From Streptomyces sp. CB01201 (GTDB lineage: Bacteria; Actinomycetota; Actinomycetes; Streptomycetales; Streptomycetaceae), in assembly GCF_002803085.1 (NCBI RefSeq), contig NZ_NNBJ01000026.1, positions 19,744-83,743 on the forward strand: a DNA stretch of 64,000 nt, given 5' to 3'. The notes beneath the pieces were generated by a model. The model had not been told where the DNA came from. It saw only the letters and a program-made list of their open reading frames with translations, and did not search any database. The translations under genes were made by a program, and so were the position numbers. Shown here in pieces: positions 17,489-25,772 of this stretch (positions are counted from its first letter, which is position 1; the number at the start of each line of letters is the position of its first letter).

Positions 17489-17673
17489 GGTCGTGGCCCT
17501 GTCTGTGGTGGTGACCTGTCTGCCGTGCCTGCCCTGTCCGTGGTCATCCTGCCCGCGGCGACCCTGTCGCCGCGCTGTCGCCGCGCTGTCGCGGTCTGTC
17601 CGCCGTGCTGTCGTGACCTGTCCGCTGTTCTCCCGTGACGCTGGCCGCTGCGCGAGGGCCTGGTCGGGGGTTG
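17489..17673. repeat. C/T-rich degenerate direct repeats between MMPL and DoxX genes
   Basis: The 185-base gap is filled with variants of CCTGTC, GCTGTCGC and CCGCGCTGTCG, including two abutting copies of CCGCGCTGTCG around 17570-17590. It looks like slippage-generated sequence in the MMPL leader region. I see no gene. Confidence 0.5.
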
Positions 17674-18207
17674 CTACCCGTCCTGTTCCTCGTCCTGGTC
17701 CCGCTCCTGGTTCCTGGCCCGTCGTCCGACCACGGCCGCGGCCGCCACGGCGCTGCCGAGGAAGGCGAGGGCTACGGTCCAGGGCTGGTCCAGTACGTGG
17801 TCCGTGGCGTGGTCGAGCGAGTAGCGCCCCGCGCCGGCGAGGCCGATCGCGGCGGCGGTGAAGCCGAGGAACGCCGGGTATTCGAAGCCGCCGCCCTGGG
17901 CGAAGAAGCCCGCCGGCGCGTGCACGGAGACGGCACCCGCCATGGCGCCGGCCGCTGCCGCTCCGGCGGCCGGGGTGGCGAGCCCCAGGGTCAGCAGGGC
18001 GCCACCGCCCATCTCGCCCAGCCCGGCGGCTAGGGCGCTCTCTCTGCCAGGCGTGAAGCCCATGTGTTCCATGGCGGCGGCGGTGCCTTCGAGACCCCCG
18101 CCGCCGAAGCAGCCGAAGAGCTTCTGGGCGCCGTGCGCCATCAGGACCGCGCCGGTGCCGGCCCGCAGCACGAGCAGTCCGAGGTCGCGTCGGTTGAGGC
18201 AGGTCAT
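17674..18207 (-). CDS. DoxX-family membrane protein
   Basis: The protein has 177 residues and four hydrophobic helices. The N-terminal signature DLGLLVLRAGTGAVLMAHGAQKLFGCF is the DoxX motif, with Arg in the first helix and HGAQKLFG after it. Later segments LAAGLGEMGGGALLTLGLAT and GGFEYPAFLGFTAAAIGL also fit. Family members take part in redox membrane complexes or terpenoid-quinone handling, but this one has no defining partner. The tail is highly charged (NQERDQDEEQDG). Same strand and 185 bases upstream of the MMPL exporter, so co-transcription is possible. Confidence 0.85.
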   Translation of the reverse strand: MTCLNRRDLGLLVLRAGTGAVLMAHGAQKLFGCFGGGGLEGTAAAMEHMGFTPGRESALAAGLGEMGGGALLTLGLATPAAGAAAAGAMAGAVSVHAPAGFFAQGGGFEYPAFLGFTAAAIGLAGAGRYSLDHATDHVLDQPWTVALAFLGSAVAAAAVVGRRARNQERDQDEEQDG

Positions 18208-18319
18208 GGCGTCTCCCAGGGCGAACGGCGATGGACTCGGGATCCACTCTCCGGGGCACCCGGCGCCGACCCGCAGCGTTACTGGGCCGTACGGGTCACG
18301 GGCCGCGGCCCCGAAGGCC

Positions 18320-19261
18320 TCAGCGAGGCGCCTCTCCCTGGGCTGTCTCGATGCCCCCGTGCAGATCCGCGGCGGCCTCGATCGCCGAGGTGGCCGAGGC
18401 GCACAGGCAGCCGAGCAGGACGGCCGCTATGAACCGGGCACCGCGCGAGCTCGGCAGCCGGGGCGCGGGACGGCGGTCGAGCAGGGCCGCGACCCTGCGC
18501 GGCACCGGGCCGGCCGCCGCTGCCAGCACCGCGCGGGGGCGGGCCGCGCCCGGTTGGGCGGCGCGGGCGGCGAGGGCGGCGCGGCCGATCGCGCGGGCGG
18601 CGAGCTTGCGATCGCCCACGGCTCCGGCGGCGTATTCGTCGGCGGCGCGCTCCAGAGCGTAGGCGAGCGGGGCGCGCAGCGAGCGGAGCGACGGGTGGCA
18701 GTGCGCGGCGAGTTCGGCGGCGGCCAGGAACAGGTGGTGGCGGCTCTTGAGGTGGGCCCGCTCGTGGGCGAACAGGGCCTCGCGCTCGGCGGGGCCGAGG
18801 GCCTGGAGCATGCCGGTGGTGACGACGATCCGGCCGGGTCGCCCGGGCAGCGCGTAGGCGTCGGGAGTCGGGTCGCGCAGCACGGCCAGCTCGCCGGTGC
18901 CGGGCGTCAACCGGCCGTGGGCGGCGCGCAGTTCGGCCAGGTGGTGGCGGGCGGTGCGGACCAGCGCCAGGCCCGAGGCGGCGACGAGTCCGGCCGCGGT
19001 GGCCGCGGCCGGGAAGGCGAGCCAGGCAGGAAGCGCGTCCAGCGGGGAGGTGAGGTCTTCGAGCGAGGCGAAGAAGGGCAGCCGGAGCGCGCCGGCCAGT
19101 GCGATCAGGCCGAGGGCGGCCGTCGAGCAGGCGGCGAGGCCGGTGGCCGCGGTGGCGAGCAGCCAGGCCGCGGGCCGGGGCGGGAGGGCCTCGGCAAGCC
19201 TGCGGGCGGCGGGCACCGCGAGGAACGGCACGAGGAGCGGGATCCACACCGAGAAGATCAC
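18320..19261 (-). CDS. M56-family membrane metallopeptidase (BlaR1-like)
   Basis: The protein has 313 residues. The GTG start overlaps the BlaI stop (GTGA), so the two are coupled. It has hydrophobic segments at about 5-20, 35-55 and 85-110, then a cytoplasmic-facing zinc site LFAHERAHLKSRHHLF near residue 175 (HExxH type, H-E-R-A-H), and a last helix near 285. No beta-lactam sensor domain follows, so it is the short actinobacterial type. By family knowledge it should cleave or inactivate its BlaI partner in response to a membrane or wall signal. Confidence 0.88.
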   Translation of the reverse strand: MIFSVWIPLLVPFLAVPAARRLAEALPPRPAAWLLATAATGLAACSTAALGLIALAGALRLPFFASLEDLTSPLDALPAWLAFPAAATAAGLVAASGLALVRTARHHLAELRAAHGRLTPGTGELAVLRDPTPDAYALPGRPGRIVVTTGMLQALGPAEREALFAHERAHLKSRHHLFLAAAELAAHCHPSLRSLRAPLAYALERAADEYAAGAVGDRKLAARAIGRAALAARAAQPGAARPRAVLAAAAGPVPRRVAALLDRRPAPRLPSSRGARFIAAVLLGCLCASATSAIEAAADLHGGIETAQGEAPR

Positions 19262-19653
19262 TGACCGTCGCCTCCGGACTCCTCCAGGAGGGCGCGCAGC
19301 AGCTGCTCGTCCTCGTCGCTGAGCTGGGAGACGAACCGGGCGAGGACCGTGGAGCGGTCCTCCTCCTTGGCCAGTTCGGTGTGCATGCGGCGGGCGGTGA
19401 GCCCCGGCGCGTCCTCCGTGGGGGTGTAGGCGTAGCCGCGGCCGACGCGCGTGCGGGTGACGGCGCCCTTGTCGTGGAGGCGCGAGAGGATCGTGGTCAC
19501 GGTGGTGCGGGCGAGCCGCCCGCCGAGCCCTGCCTGGACCTCGCCCGGGGTGAGGGGCGCCCCGGCGGCCCAGAGCGCGGCGAGCACCCCGGCCTCCAGT
19601 TCGCCCGCCGGGCGTCGCGCGTCCCCGTGCCCGGCGTCTCCCGTGACAGTCAT
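19258..19653 (-). CDS. BlaI/MecI/CopY-family transcriptional repressor
   Basis: The protein has 131 residues. I chose the ATG at 19653 because GGAGGAG lies six bases upstream. The winged helix-turn-helix covers residues about 18-85 (LEAGVLAALWAAGAPLTPGEV, ARTTVTTILSRLHDKGAVTR, GRGYAYTPT); the rest is a helical dimerisation part ending ALLEESGGDGQ. It represses transcription until the coupled M56 protease removes it. Two BlaI-type operators lie 24 bases upstream of its start and face the DedA operon on the other side, so both directions are likely controlled. Confidence 0.93.
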   Translation of the reverse strand: MTVTGDAGHGDARRPAGELEAGVLAALWAAGAPLTPGEVQAGLGGRLARTTVTTILSRLHDKGAVTRTRVGRGYAYTPTEDAPGLTARRMHTELAKEEDRSTVLARFVSQLSDEDEQLLRALLEESGGDGQ

Positions 19654-19676
19654 GGAACACTCCTCCCGCTTCATTC

Positions 19677-19713
19677 GTCTACAGTGCTGTAGACCGTCTA
19701 CACCACTGTAGTC
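19677..19713. promoter_or_regulatory. twin BlaI-type operators in divergent promoter
   Basis: Two 18-base dyads are separated by one base. Site 1 (19677-19694) is GTCTACAG-TG-CTGTAGAC, a perfect dyad. Site 2 (19696-19713) is GTCTACACCACTGTAGTC, with one imperfect pair per arm. TACA/TGTA half-sites are the known core of BlaI operators. They sit between blaI-like and DedA genes. Confidence 0.8.
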
Positions 19714-19778
19714 AGCCGGGCCTTGCGCGTCCCCCTCGGACGGGCGGCCCGAACACCATTATGGGAGGGCCCACTGAC

Positions 19779-20456
19779 ATGGCTGTCGCACCCCTGTTCG
19801 CAGCCGCGGCCCCACAGGCCGTGAACGTTCTCGACGCCGGTTCGCTGCTCGCCTCCTTCGGAGCCCTGGGCATCGCCGTGGTGCTCTTCGCCGAGACCGG
19901 CCTCCTCGTCGGCTTCCTGCTCCCGGGCGACTCCCTGCTCTTCACCGCGGGCCTCCTCTGCGTGCCGGGCGGCAACGGCCCGGTGACGCTCTCGCTGCCG
20001 CAGGTGCTGGTCTGCTCGGTGGTCGGCGCACTGGTCGGCGCGCAGGTGGGCTACTGGATCGGCCGCCGCGGCGGCCGCGCACTGCTGGCCCGCAGCCGGT
20101 CCCGCAAGCTCCATGAGGGCGCGGCCCGCGCCGAGGAGCTGCTGGCCAAGTACGGGCACGCGAAGGCGATCGTGCTGGCGCGCTTCGTACCGATCGTCCG
20201 CACGGTGCTCAACCCGCTGGCGGGGGCGCTCGGCGTACCGGCCAGGGTCTTCGCCCTCTGGCAGGTCATCGGCGGCCTCGTGTGGACCTGTGCGCTGGTC
20301 CTCGGCGGCTACGCGCTCGGCTCGTCCGTGCCGAACATCGACCGTTATCTGCTGCCGCTCGTGGCCCTGGTCGTCGCCGTCTCGCTCATCCCGGTCGCCC
20401 TGGAGATCCTGCGCGCCCGCCGCTCCCGTACGGCCGCCCCGGAGGACGTCGGCTGA
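19779..20456 (+). CDS. DedA-family membrane protein
   Basis: The protein has 225 residues. Hallmarks are FAETGLLVGFLLPGDSLLF near residue 35, VVGALVGAQVGYWIGRRGG near 85 with the conserved re-entrant Gly/Arg, and FVPIVRTVLNPLAGALGVP near 140. Proteins of this family flip or transport polyprenyl or phospholipid carriers across the membrane. The following two genes encode PAP2 phosphatases and overlap tightly, which fits lipid-carrier recycling. The ATG at 19779 has GGGAGGG upstream; an in-frame ATG six codons earlier lacks a site. Confidence 0.9.
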   Translation: MAVAPLFAAAAPQAVNVLDAGSLLASFGALGIAVVLFAETGLLVGFLLPGDSLLFTAGLLCVPGGNGPVTLSLPQVLVCSVVGALVGAQVGYWIGRRGGRALLARSRSRKLHEGAARAEELLAKYGHAKAIVLARFVPIVRTVLNPLAGALGVPARVFALWQVIGGLVWTCALVLGGYALGSSVPNIDRYLLPLVALVVAVSLIPVALEILRARRSRTAAPEDVG

Positions 20457-21037
20457 TGCACTTCGACGACGGCCTCTACACCTGGGTCACCGACCTGGCG
20501 CACCGTACGCCCGGTCCCCTGGACACGCTGATCGCCCTCTGGTCGGACTACGGGCTCGCACTGTTCGCCGTCCTGATGGTGCTCGCCTGGTGGCGGGCCC
20601 GGCCGCTGGGCTCCGTCCGCACCGCGATGGCGCTCGCCGCTCCGCTCGTCGTCGTCGCGGCGTACGCGGTCAACGACCTCTTCAAAGCGGCCGTGCACGA
20701 GCAACGGCCCTGCCAGACGCTGCACACCCTGACCGTCGAGACCTGCCCCCCGCTCGGTGACTGGTCGTTCCCCAGCAACCATGCGGCGATCGCCGCCGCG
20801 GCCGCGGTCGCGATCCTGCTCACGGACCGGAAGCTGGGCGCGATCGCGGTGCCGGCCGCACTCCTCATGGCGGCCTCGCGGGTCTGGATCGGGGCGCACT
20901 ACCCGCACGACGTGGTGGTCGGCCTGGCGGTCGGCGCACTGGCCGGCCTCGCCCTGACGCTCGCCGCACGCCGGGCGGCGCCCTTCGTGGAGCGGCTCGG
21001 CGGCACCCGCCTCCGGCCGCTGGTGACCGCGCGATGA
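20456..21037 (+). CDS. PAP2-superfamily lipid phosphatase
   Basis: The protein has 193 residues and six likely helices. The three PAP2 motifs are all present: KAAVHEQRPC near residue 77 (K, RP), PSNHAAIAAAAA near 107 (SNH in place of SGH), and SRVWIGAHYPHDVVVGL near 142 (R..H...D). It should remove phosphate from lipid phosphates such as undecaprenyl diphosphate or phosphatidic acid. The SNH variant is common in actinobacteria. Its ATG shares one base with the DedA TGA, and its own TGA overlaps the next ATG by four bases. Confidence 0.9.
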   Translation: MHFDDGLYTWVTDLAHRTPGPLDTLIALWSDYGLALFAVLMVLAWWRARPLGSVRTAMALAAPLVVVAAYAVNDLFKAAVHEQRPCQTLHTLTVETCPPLGDWSFPSNHAAIAAAAAVAILLTDRKLGAIAVPAALLMAASRVWIGAHYPHDVVVGLAVGALAGLALTLAARRAAPFVERLGGTRLRPLVTAR

Positions 21038-21732
21038 CGTCGGCCCGGCGCACGGGACTCGCGGTCTGCGGGCTGCTGCTCCTCCTCGCGCTCCTCACGG
21101 TGTTCGTCGCCGTGCGGCACGGGGCCCCACTGCCGGGCGACCTCGCCCTGCACCACTGGCCGCTCGACCACCGGCCGCCGGTCGCGGTCGCCGTCGCCCG
21201 CGCCGTCACCGCGACCGGCACCGGGGTCCTCCCCTACGTCCTGGCCGTCGGCGCGGGCCTGATCGCGGGCCGCGACGGCCGACAGCGCCGGTACGCGGCG
21301 GCCGGGGCGCTGGCGGTACTCCTCCTCGGCCAGGGGGTGCGGTTCGGCCTGATGGCGGCCGTCGCCCGCCCGCGCCCGGACGCCATCGACTGGGCGACCA
21401 CCGCCTCCGGCCACTCCTTCCCGTCCGGGCACTCCGCCACGAGCGCGCTCACGGCGGGACTGCTGATCTGGGCGGTGCTGACCCGCTCACGCCTGTCCGC
21501 CGCCCGGTTCGCGGTCGCCCTGCTCGCGCTGTGGGCGGTCGCCGTGGGCCTCTCCCGCGTCTACCTCGGGGTGCACTGGGCGAGCGACGTCCTGGGCGGC
21601 TGGCTGTTCGCCGCCCTCTGGCTCAGCCTCACCCGGCTCGCCACGGCCCCTCGCGTACGCGCCCTCCGCACCAACGCACCCCCCGAAGCGCCGGAGGAGC
21701 CGGACCGTCCTCCGCGCACCCAACTCCCCTGA
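21034..21732 (+). CDS. PAP2-superfamily lipid phosphatase (second copy)
   Basis: The protein has 232 residues. It starts in an ATGA overlap with the preceding PAP2 gene. Motifs are FGLMAAVARPRPD near residue 108, FPSGHSATSAL near 130 and SRVYLGVHWASDVLGGWL near 175; all catalytic residues (K is replaced by A before ARPRP in motif 1) except the first lysine are recognisable. The C-terminus is a charged Pro-rich tail. It is not a recent duplicate of its neighbour, since the two are very different in sequence. Together they complete a lipid-phosphate operon opposite BlaI/M56. Confidence 0.88.
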   Translation: MTSARRTGLAVCGLLLLLALLTVFVAVRHGAPLPGDLALHHWPLDHRPPVAVAVARAVTATGTGVLPYVLAVGAGLIAGRDGRQRRYAAAGALAVLLLGQGVRFGLMAAVARPRPDAIDWATTASGHSFPSGHSATSALTAGLLIWAVLTRSRLSAARFAVALLALWAVAVGLSRVYLGVHWASDVLGGWLFAALWLSLTRLATAPRVRALRTNAPPEAPEEPDRPPRTQLP

Positions 21733-21800
21733 CCCACAAGCTGATTGAGTACACCGCACCTCAACGACGAACCCGCACGCATCCGTTCGCACAGGCCGGT

Positions 21801-23036
21801 TCAGGCCGCCTTGAAGAAGGCGTTCCAGCCACCGGGAGGCGCCTGCCCCACTTCGAGCGAGCGCAGCCGGCCGAGCACCCTGGGGTCCTGCACATCGAGC
21901 CAGTCCACGAACTGGCGGAACGACACCAGGCGCACGTCCCGCTTTCCGGCCATCCCCTTCAGCGCCGCCTCCACGGCGTCCATGTAGATGCCGCCGTTCC
22001 ACTCCTCGAAGTGGTTGCCGATGTAGAAGGGCGCGCGGTTGGTCTCGTAGGCGCGCTTGAAGCCCGCCAGGTAGGAGGCGGTGGCCTGCGCCCGCCACGC
22101 GGGGTAGCGGGACGTCATGCCCTTGGTGGTGTTCTTCGACTGGTTGGCGAGGATGTTGTAGTCCATCGACAGGACGTCGAAGGAGTGCCCGGGGAACGGG
22201 ATGCCCTGGAGCGGAAGGTCCCAGACGCCGTGGCGCTTCTCGGGCCACATCTGCCGGCCGCCCGGCGACGAGGCGTCGTAGCGCCAGCCGCGCTCCTTCG
22301 CGGTGGGCAGCAGATTGTCCTGGCCGAGCAGGCAGGGCGTACGGCCGCCGACGAGCTCCCGGTGGTAGTCGAACGGCAGCGGCTCCTCGTCCGTCCAGCC
22401 GGTGTTGGTACGCCATTCGGTGACGAAGGACACCGCCTGGTCGATCTCGCTGTTCCACTGGGCCGGGGTCCAGTTGGCGACCGATCCCGAGCCGCCGCAG
22501 AAGTGGCCGTTGAAGTGCGTGCCGATCTCGTGGCCCTCCGACCAGGCCTGCCGGGTGTACTTCAGCGTCTCCTTGACGTGCGCGTCGCTGAGGTAGCCGA
22601 TGTCGGAGGCGCCCACGGGGTTGTTCGGCGGCTGGTAGAGGCGCTTCTTCGACTCGGGGAGCAGATAGAGGCCGGACAGGAAGAACGTCATCCCCGCGCC
22701 GTGATTCCTGGCCAGTTCGAGGAAGCGCGGGAAGAGCCCGTTGCCGACCTCGCCGGCGCCGTCCCAGGAGAAGATCACGAACTGCGGCGGCGTCTCCCCG
22801 GGTTCGAGCGGAATCGGCCTGTCGGGCTGGTTGGGCTGCTTGCCGGTGTCCGCGGTCGAACCGTCACCGATCAGCCTGGCCTGCGACTTTGCCGGTTTCG
22901 CCGGCCCCTGTCCCGGCCCGGGCCGACTCGATCCGGCGGAGCTACCACCCCCCGGTGAACCGCAGCCGGCCAGCCCCGCCGCCGCGGCGGCCCCAAGTCC
23001 CGCGCCCAGCAATCCCCTTCGACTGATGTCCCGCAT
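21801..23036 (-). CDS. Tat-type lipoprotein, polysaccharide deacetylase family
   Basis: The protein has 411 residues. The start at 23036 follows GGGAG. The signal is twin-arginine plus lipobox (DISRRGLLGAGLGAAAAAGL, AGCGSPG), so the enzyme should be folded before export and then lipid-anchored. The catalytic domain spans about 85-380: FVIFSWDGAGEV carries the first metal Asp region, EIGTHFNGHFCGG near 195 the metal histidines, and DYNILAN/IGNHFEEWNGG near 290-340 later strands. These resemble chitin/peptidoglycan deacetylases, though the first motif is SWDGAG rather than TFDDG. Substrate unknown. Confidence 0.82.
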   Translation of the reverse strand: MRDISRRGLLGAGLGAAAAAGLAGCGSPGGGSSAGSSRPGPGQGPAKPAKSQARLIGDGSTADTGKQPNQPDRPIPLEPGETPPQFVIFSWDGAGEVGNGLFPRFLELARNHGAGMTFFLSGLYLLPESKKRLYQPPNNPVGASDIGYLSDAHVKETLKYTRQAWSEGHEIGTHFNGHFCGGSGSVANWTPAQWNSEIDQAVSFVTEWRTNTGWTDEEPLPFDYHRELVGGRTPCLLGQDNLLPTAKERGWRYDASSPGGRQMWPEKRHGVWDLPLQGIPFPGHSFDVLSMDYNILANQSKNTTKGMTSRYPAWRAQATASYLAGFKRAYETNRAPFYIGNHFEEWNGGIYMDAVEAALKGMAGKRDVRLVSFRQFVDWLDVQDPRVLGRLRSLEVGQAPPGGWNAFFKAA

Positions 23037-23290
23037 GCCAGCTCCCGTCACTCATCCCACGGACCTCAGATGTGTAGACCGGATAGTCATTAATTAACCC
23101 GATATTCGCCTATATTGAGCCGCTCGCCATGCCCCAAGAGCCCCAGCGTCACCACGCGTAACTACCTGACCACCTTCCGTCACCCATAAGCGAGAGCGTC
23201 CACCCCGGACCCGCTTCCACCCCGACGACCCCGAAGCCCGCCTGCTTCAACTCGCGCCGAAGCAGGGACCCTTCCCCCTTTCCCGTCATC

Positions 23291-23319
23291 TTGACGATAA
23301 GAAACCGGTCCCCTATCGT
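23291..23319 (+). promoter_or_regulatory. vegetative-type promoter of the SPFH/NAD-kinase-like operon
   Basis: TTGACG (23291-23296) and TATCGT (23314-23319) are spaced by 17 bases, about 30 bases before the ATG at 23349. A second TTGACGA at 23323 and the AAGGAAGGGG ribosome site follow. The upstream 250 bases are AT-rich for this genome. Confidence 0.6.
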
Positions 23320-23348
23320 CCAGTTGACGAAAAGGAAGGGGTTCCACC

Positions 23349-24353
23349 ATGGCCGACATCTCCCGACGTCTGGGCAGGCGCCATCTGCGCTCCGCACCCA
23401 CCTCGTACATCCGGCACCACAGGAACGGCCGGCCGGCCCACGACGGCGTCGGGCTCAGCTTCTGGTTCAGGCCGCTCAGCGCCGCGCTGTCCGAAGTGCC
23501 GGTCAACGACCGTGAACTGGCCATGGCCTTCCACGCCCGCACCGCCGACTTCCAGGACGTCACCGTGCAGGCGACCGTGACGTACCGGATCAGCGAGCCG
23601 GGCACCGCCGCCGACCGCCTCGACTTCTCGATCGACCCTGACACCGGGATCTGGCGGGGCGACCCCTTGCAGCAGCTGTCGACGCTGCTCACCGAGACGG
23701 CACAGCAGCACGCCCTGGACGTCCTGGCCCGTACCGACCTGTCGGCAGCCCTCGCCGACGGCGTCGCCGCGGTACGCGAGCGGATCGCGACCGGACTGGC
23801 GGCGGAGCCCCGGCTGCCCTCGACCGGCATCGAGGTGGTGGCGGTTCGGGTCGTCGCGATCCGCCCCGAGCCCGAGGTCGAGCGGGCGCTGCGCACCCCG
23901 GCCCGCGAGCGCATCCAGCAGGAGGCGGACCGGGCGACCTACGAACGCCGGGCCGTGGCCGTCGAGCGGGAACGCACCATCGCCGAGAACGAACTGGCCA
24001 GCCGCATCGAACTGGCCCGCCGCGAGGAGCAGTTGGTGGAGCAGCGCGGCACCAACACCCGCCGCGAGGCGGAGGAGGCGGCCGCCGCGGACGCGGTGCG
24101 CACCGAGGCGGAGGCCGCCCGTACCGTACGGCTCGCACAGGCCGAGGCGGCGGCCGCCCGCGCCTCGGGCGAGGCCCGGGCCACGGCCCAGGCGGCCTGG
24201 CTCCAGGTGCACGGCGAGGCGGATGCCACCACCCTGCACGCGATGGCCGCGACCCGGCTGGCCGAGAACCTGCCCCGGATCGACAGCCTGACCCTGTCGC
24301 CCGACGTCCTCACCACGTTGCTCGACCGGCTCGGCCGGGGTGAGCGGGCGTGA
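23349..24353 (+). CDS. SPFH/band-7 domain protein with long coiled coil
   Basis: The protein has 334 residues and follows AAGGAAGGGG. Residues about 30-190 form the SPFH domain (FWFRPLSAALSEVPVNDREL, VTVQATVTYRISEP, LPSTGIEVVAVRVVAIRPEP). Residues about 195-290 are a coiled coil rich in Ala, Glu and Arg, as in flotillin/stomatin proteins that oligomerise on membranes. No N-terminal membrane helix is seen, so attachment would be peripheral. Its TGA overlaps the next GTG by four bases, tying it to the NAD-kinase-like gene. Role unknown. Confidence 0.88.
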   Translation: MADISRRLGRRHLRSAPTSYIRHHRNGRPAHDGVGLSFWFRPLSAALSEVPVNDRELAMAFHARTADFQDVTVQATVTYRISEPGTAADRLDFSIDPDTGIWRGDPLQQLSTLLTETAQQHALDVLARTDLSAALADGVAAVRERIATGLAAEPRLPSTGIEVVAVRVVAIRPEPEVERALRTPARERIQQEADRATYERRAVAVERERTIAENELASRIELARREEQLVEQRGTNTRREAEEAAAADAVRTEAEAARTVRLAQAEAAAARASGEARATAQAAWLQVHGEADATTLHAMAATRLAENLPRIDSLTLSPDVLTTLLDRLGRGERA

Positions 24354-25249
24354 GTCTGGCCCCGCGCGCGGTCCTGGTCCACCGCACCTCGGAGTACGAG
24401 GAGTTGCTGGCCCGGCACGGTACGCACGGGCAGGCCGACTTCTTCCTCAGCTCGCGCGGCCGCAGCATCCGCGAGGTGGCCGAGCGCCATCACCGGGCGC
24501 TGCGCGCACTGGCCGACGTGGCGGCGGCGATTCCCTCCCCGTGGCGCCAGGCCCGGGTCGAGCGCGGCGACCTCGACCGCTTCCTGTTCGCACCGGAGGA
24601 CGTCGTGGTGGTGGTCGGCCAGGACGGTCTGGTCGCCAACGCCGCCAAGTATCTGTCGGGCCAGCCGGTGATCGGCATCGATCCGGAGCCGGGGCGCAAC
24701 GCCGGTGTCCTGGTGCGTCACCGGGCATCGGCCGCGGCGGGGCTGCTGCCCGCCGCGGCCGGGCGCGGCTGCGCGGTCGAGGAACTCACCATGGTGGAGG
24801 CGCTCACGGACGACCGTCAGCGGCTGCTTGCGCTCAACGAGATCTATCTGGGAGCCCCGGGCCACCAGACGGCGCGTTACCGCATCGGGCCCGACGACCC
24901 GGCCGCCAACGCCGAGGCGCAGGCGTCCTCGGGCGTCCTGGTCGGCACCGGAACGGGGGCCACCGGCTGGCTGCGCTCGCTGTGGGAGCAGCGCGCGGGC
25001 TCCCCCGCGCTGCCGGACCGGGTGGATGCCCGTCTGGTGTGGTTCGTGCGCGAGGCATGGCCCTCCCCCGTGACCGGAACCTCTTTGGTCGCAGGGGAGT
25101 TGAGCGGCGCCGGCCGGCTGCGGATCACCGTCGAGTCGGACCGGCTCGTCGCGTTCGGGGACGGCATGGAGGGGGACGCGCTCGATCTGACCTGGGGGCA
25201 GTCGGTGAGTGTGGGGGTCTCGGACACCGCGCTGCGCCTGGTGGGTTGA
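24350..25249 (+). CDS. NAD-kinase-like protein with variant catalytic motif
   Basis: The protein has 299 residues, coupled to the SPFH gene by a GTGA overlap. The NAD-kinase fold is recognisable from VVVVVGQDGLVANAAKYL near residue 85, ALNEIYLGAPGHQTARYRI near 165 (the NE motif), and SSGVLVGTGTGATGW near 198, equivalent to the TPTGSTAY loop. The usual GGDGT is GQDGL; the central Asp remains. Length and order fit the family. It may still phosphorylate NAD, or it may bind nucleotides as a sensor. A housekeeping nadK is expected elsewhere. Confidence 0.75.
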   Translation: MSLAPRAVLVHRTSEYEELLARHGTHGQADFFLSSRGRSIREVAERHHRALRALADVAAAIPSPWRQARVERGDLDRFLFAPEDVVVVVGQDGLVANAAKYLSGQPVIGIDPEPGRNAGVLVRHRASAAAGLLPAAAGRGCAVEELTMVEALTDDRQRLLALNEIYLGAPGHQTARYRIGPDDPAANAEAQASSGVLVGTGTGATGWLRSLWEQRAGSPALPDRVDARLVWFVREAWPSPVTGTSLVAGELSGAGRLRITVESDRLVAFGDGMEGDALDLTWGQSVSVGVSDTALRLVG

Positions 25250-25309
25250 GCAGCCGGGCCCGGCGGGCCGATGGAGGTCCGCGGGGTGGTCCGGGGGCGA
25301 CGACGGGGC

Positions 25310-25408
25310 GGTCCGAGGGGGCGGCCCGAGGGGGCGTCGGGCGGTGGATCGGGGGAGCCGGCCGCTGGATCGGGGGGAGTCGGCCGCTGGATCAGGGCGA
25401 TCGGCCGC
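25310..25408. repeat. GC-rich tandem repeats downstream of the NAD-kinase-like gene
   Basis: Two copies of a 13-base GGYCCGAGGGGGC unit are followed by three 21-22 base units at 25338, 25359 and 25381 built on CGGCCGCTGGATCGGGG. The third is partly degenerate and a partial fourth starts at 25402. No gene is visible. Confidence 0.75.
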
Positions 25409-25490
25409 GCGTCAGCGGGCCGTGAGCCTCGATTGTCAGTGGCGTACGGCATCGTGAACGGTGAGCCCGTACTCCGAGGGAAGGCTGCCG

Positions 25491-25748
25491 ATGACCGCCA
25501 CCGCCGTGATGACGTCCCATGAACGCTCCGCCGCCCAGGCCTATCTGCGGCTTCTGAGTACCGTGCGCGCCGCCCTCGACTCCCCCGTGGACCGGCCGGG
25601 CGCTCCCGTCTCCCTGGAGGGCGTCATCGCCGAGGCCGACGAGGCGCTCGCGCGGGCCGGGCTCGCGGGCAACGAGGCCGAGCTGTTCGCGCTGGTCGGC
25701 AGTCTGCACACCGGCGGGGCGCCCGCACCGGGGCAGCCCCGCCGATGA
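25491..25748 (+). CDS. small hypothetical protein, 85 residues
   Basis: The ATG at 25491 follows GAGGGAAGG. The product is helical and acidic in its middle (VSLEGVIAEADEALARAGLA, GNEAELFALVGSLH), ending in a short Pro-rich tail. It has no signal peptide, membrane helix or cysteine. I do not recognise the family. It ends 24 bases before the convergent methyltransferase gene. Confidence 0.6.
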   Translation: MTATAVMTSHERSAAQAYLRLLSTVRAALDSPVDRPGAPVSLEGVIAEADEALARAGLAGNEAELFALVGSLHTGGAPAPGQPRR

Positions 25749-25772
25749 ACGCGGCGCTCGCCGTGCGCGGGG

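Noticed and set aside
13820..17638. A plus-strand frame of over 1,200 codons across racemase, panD and MMPL genes
   Set aside because: It spans several convincing minus-strand genes, including panD with its Gly-Ser cleavage site.
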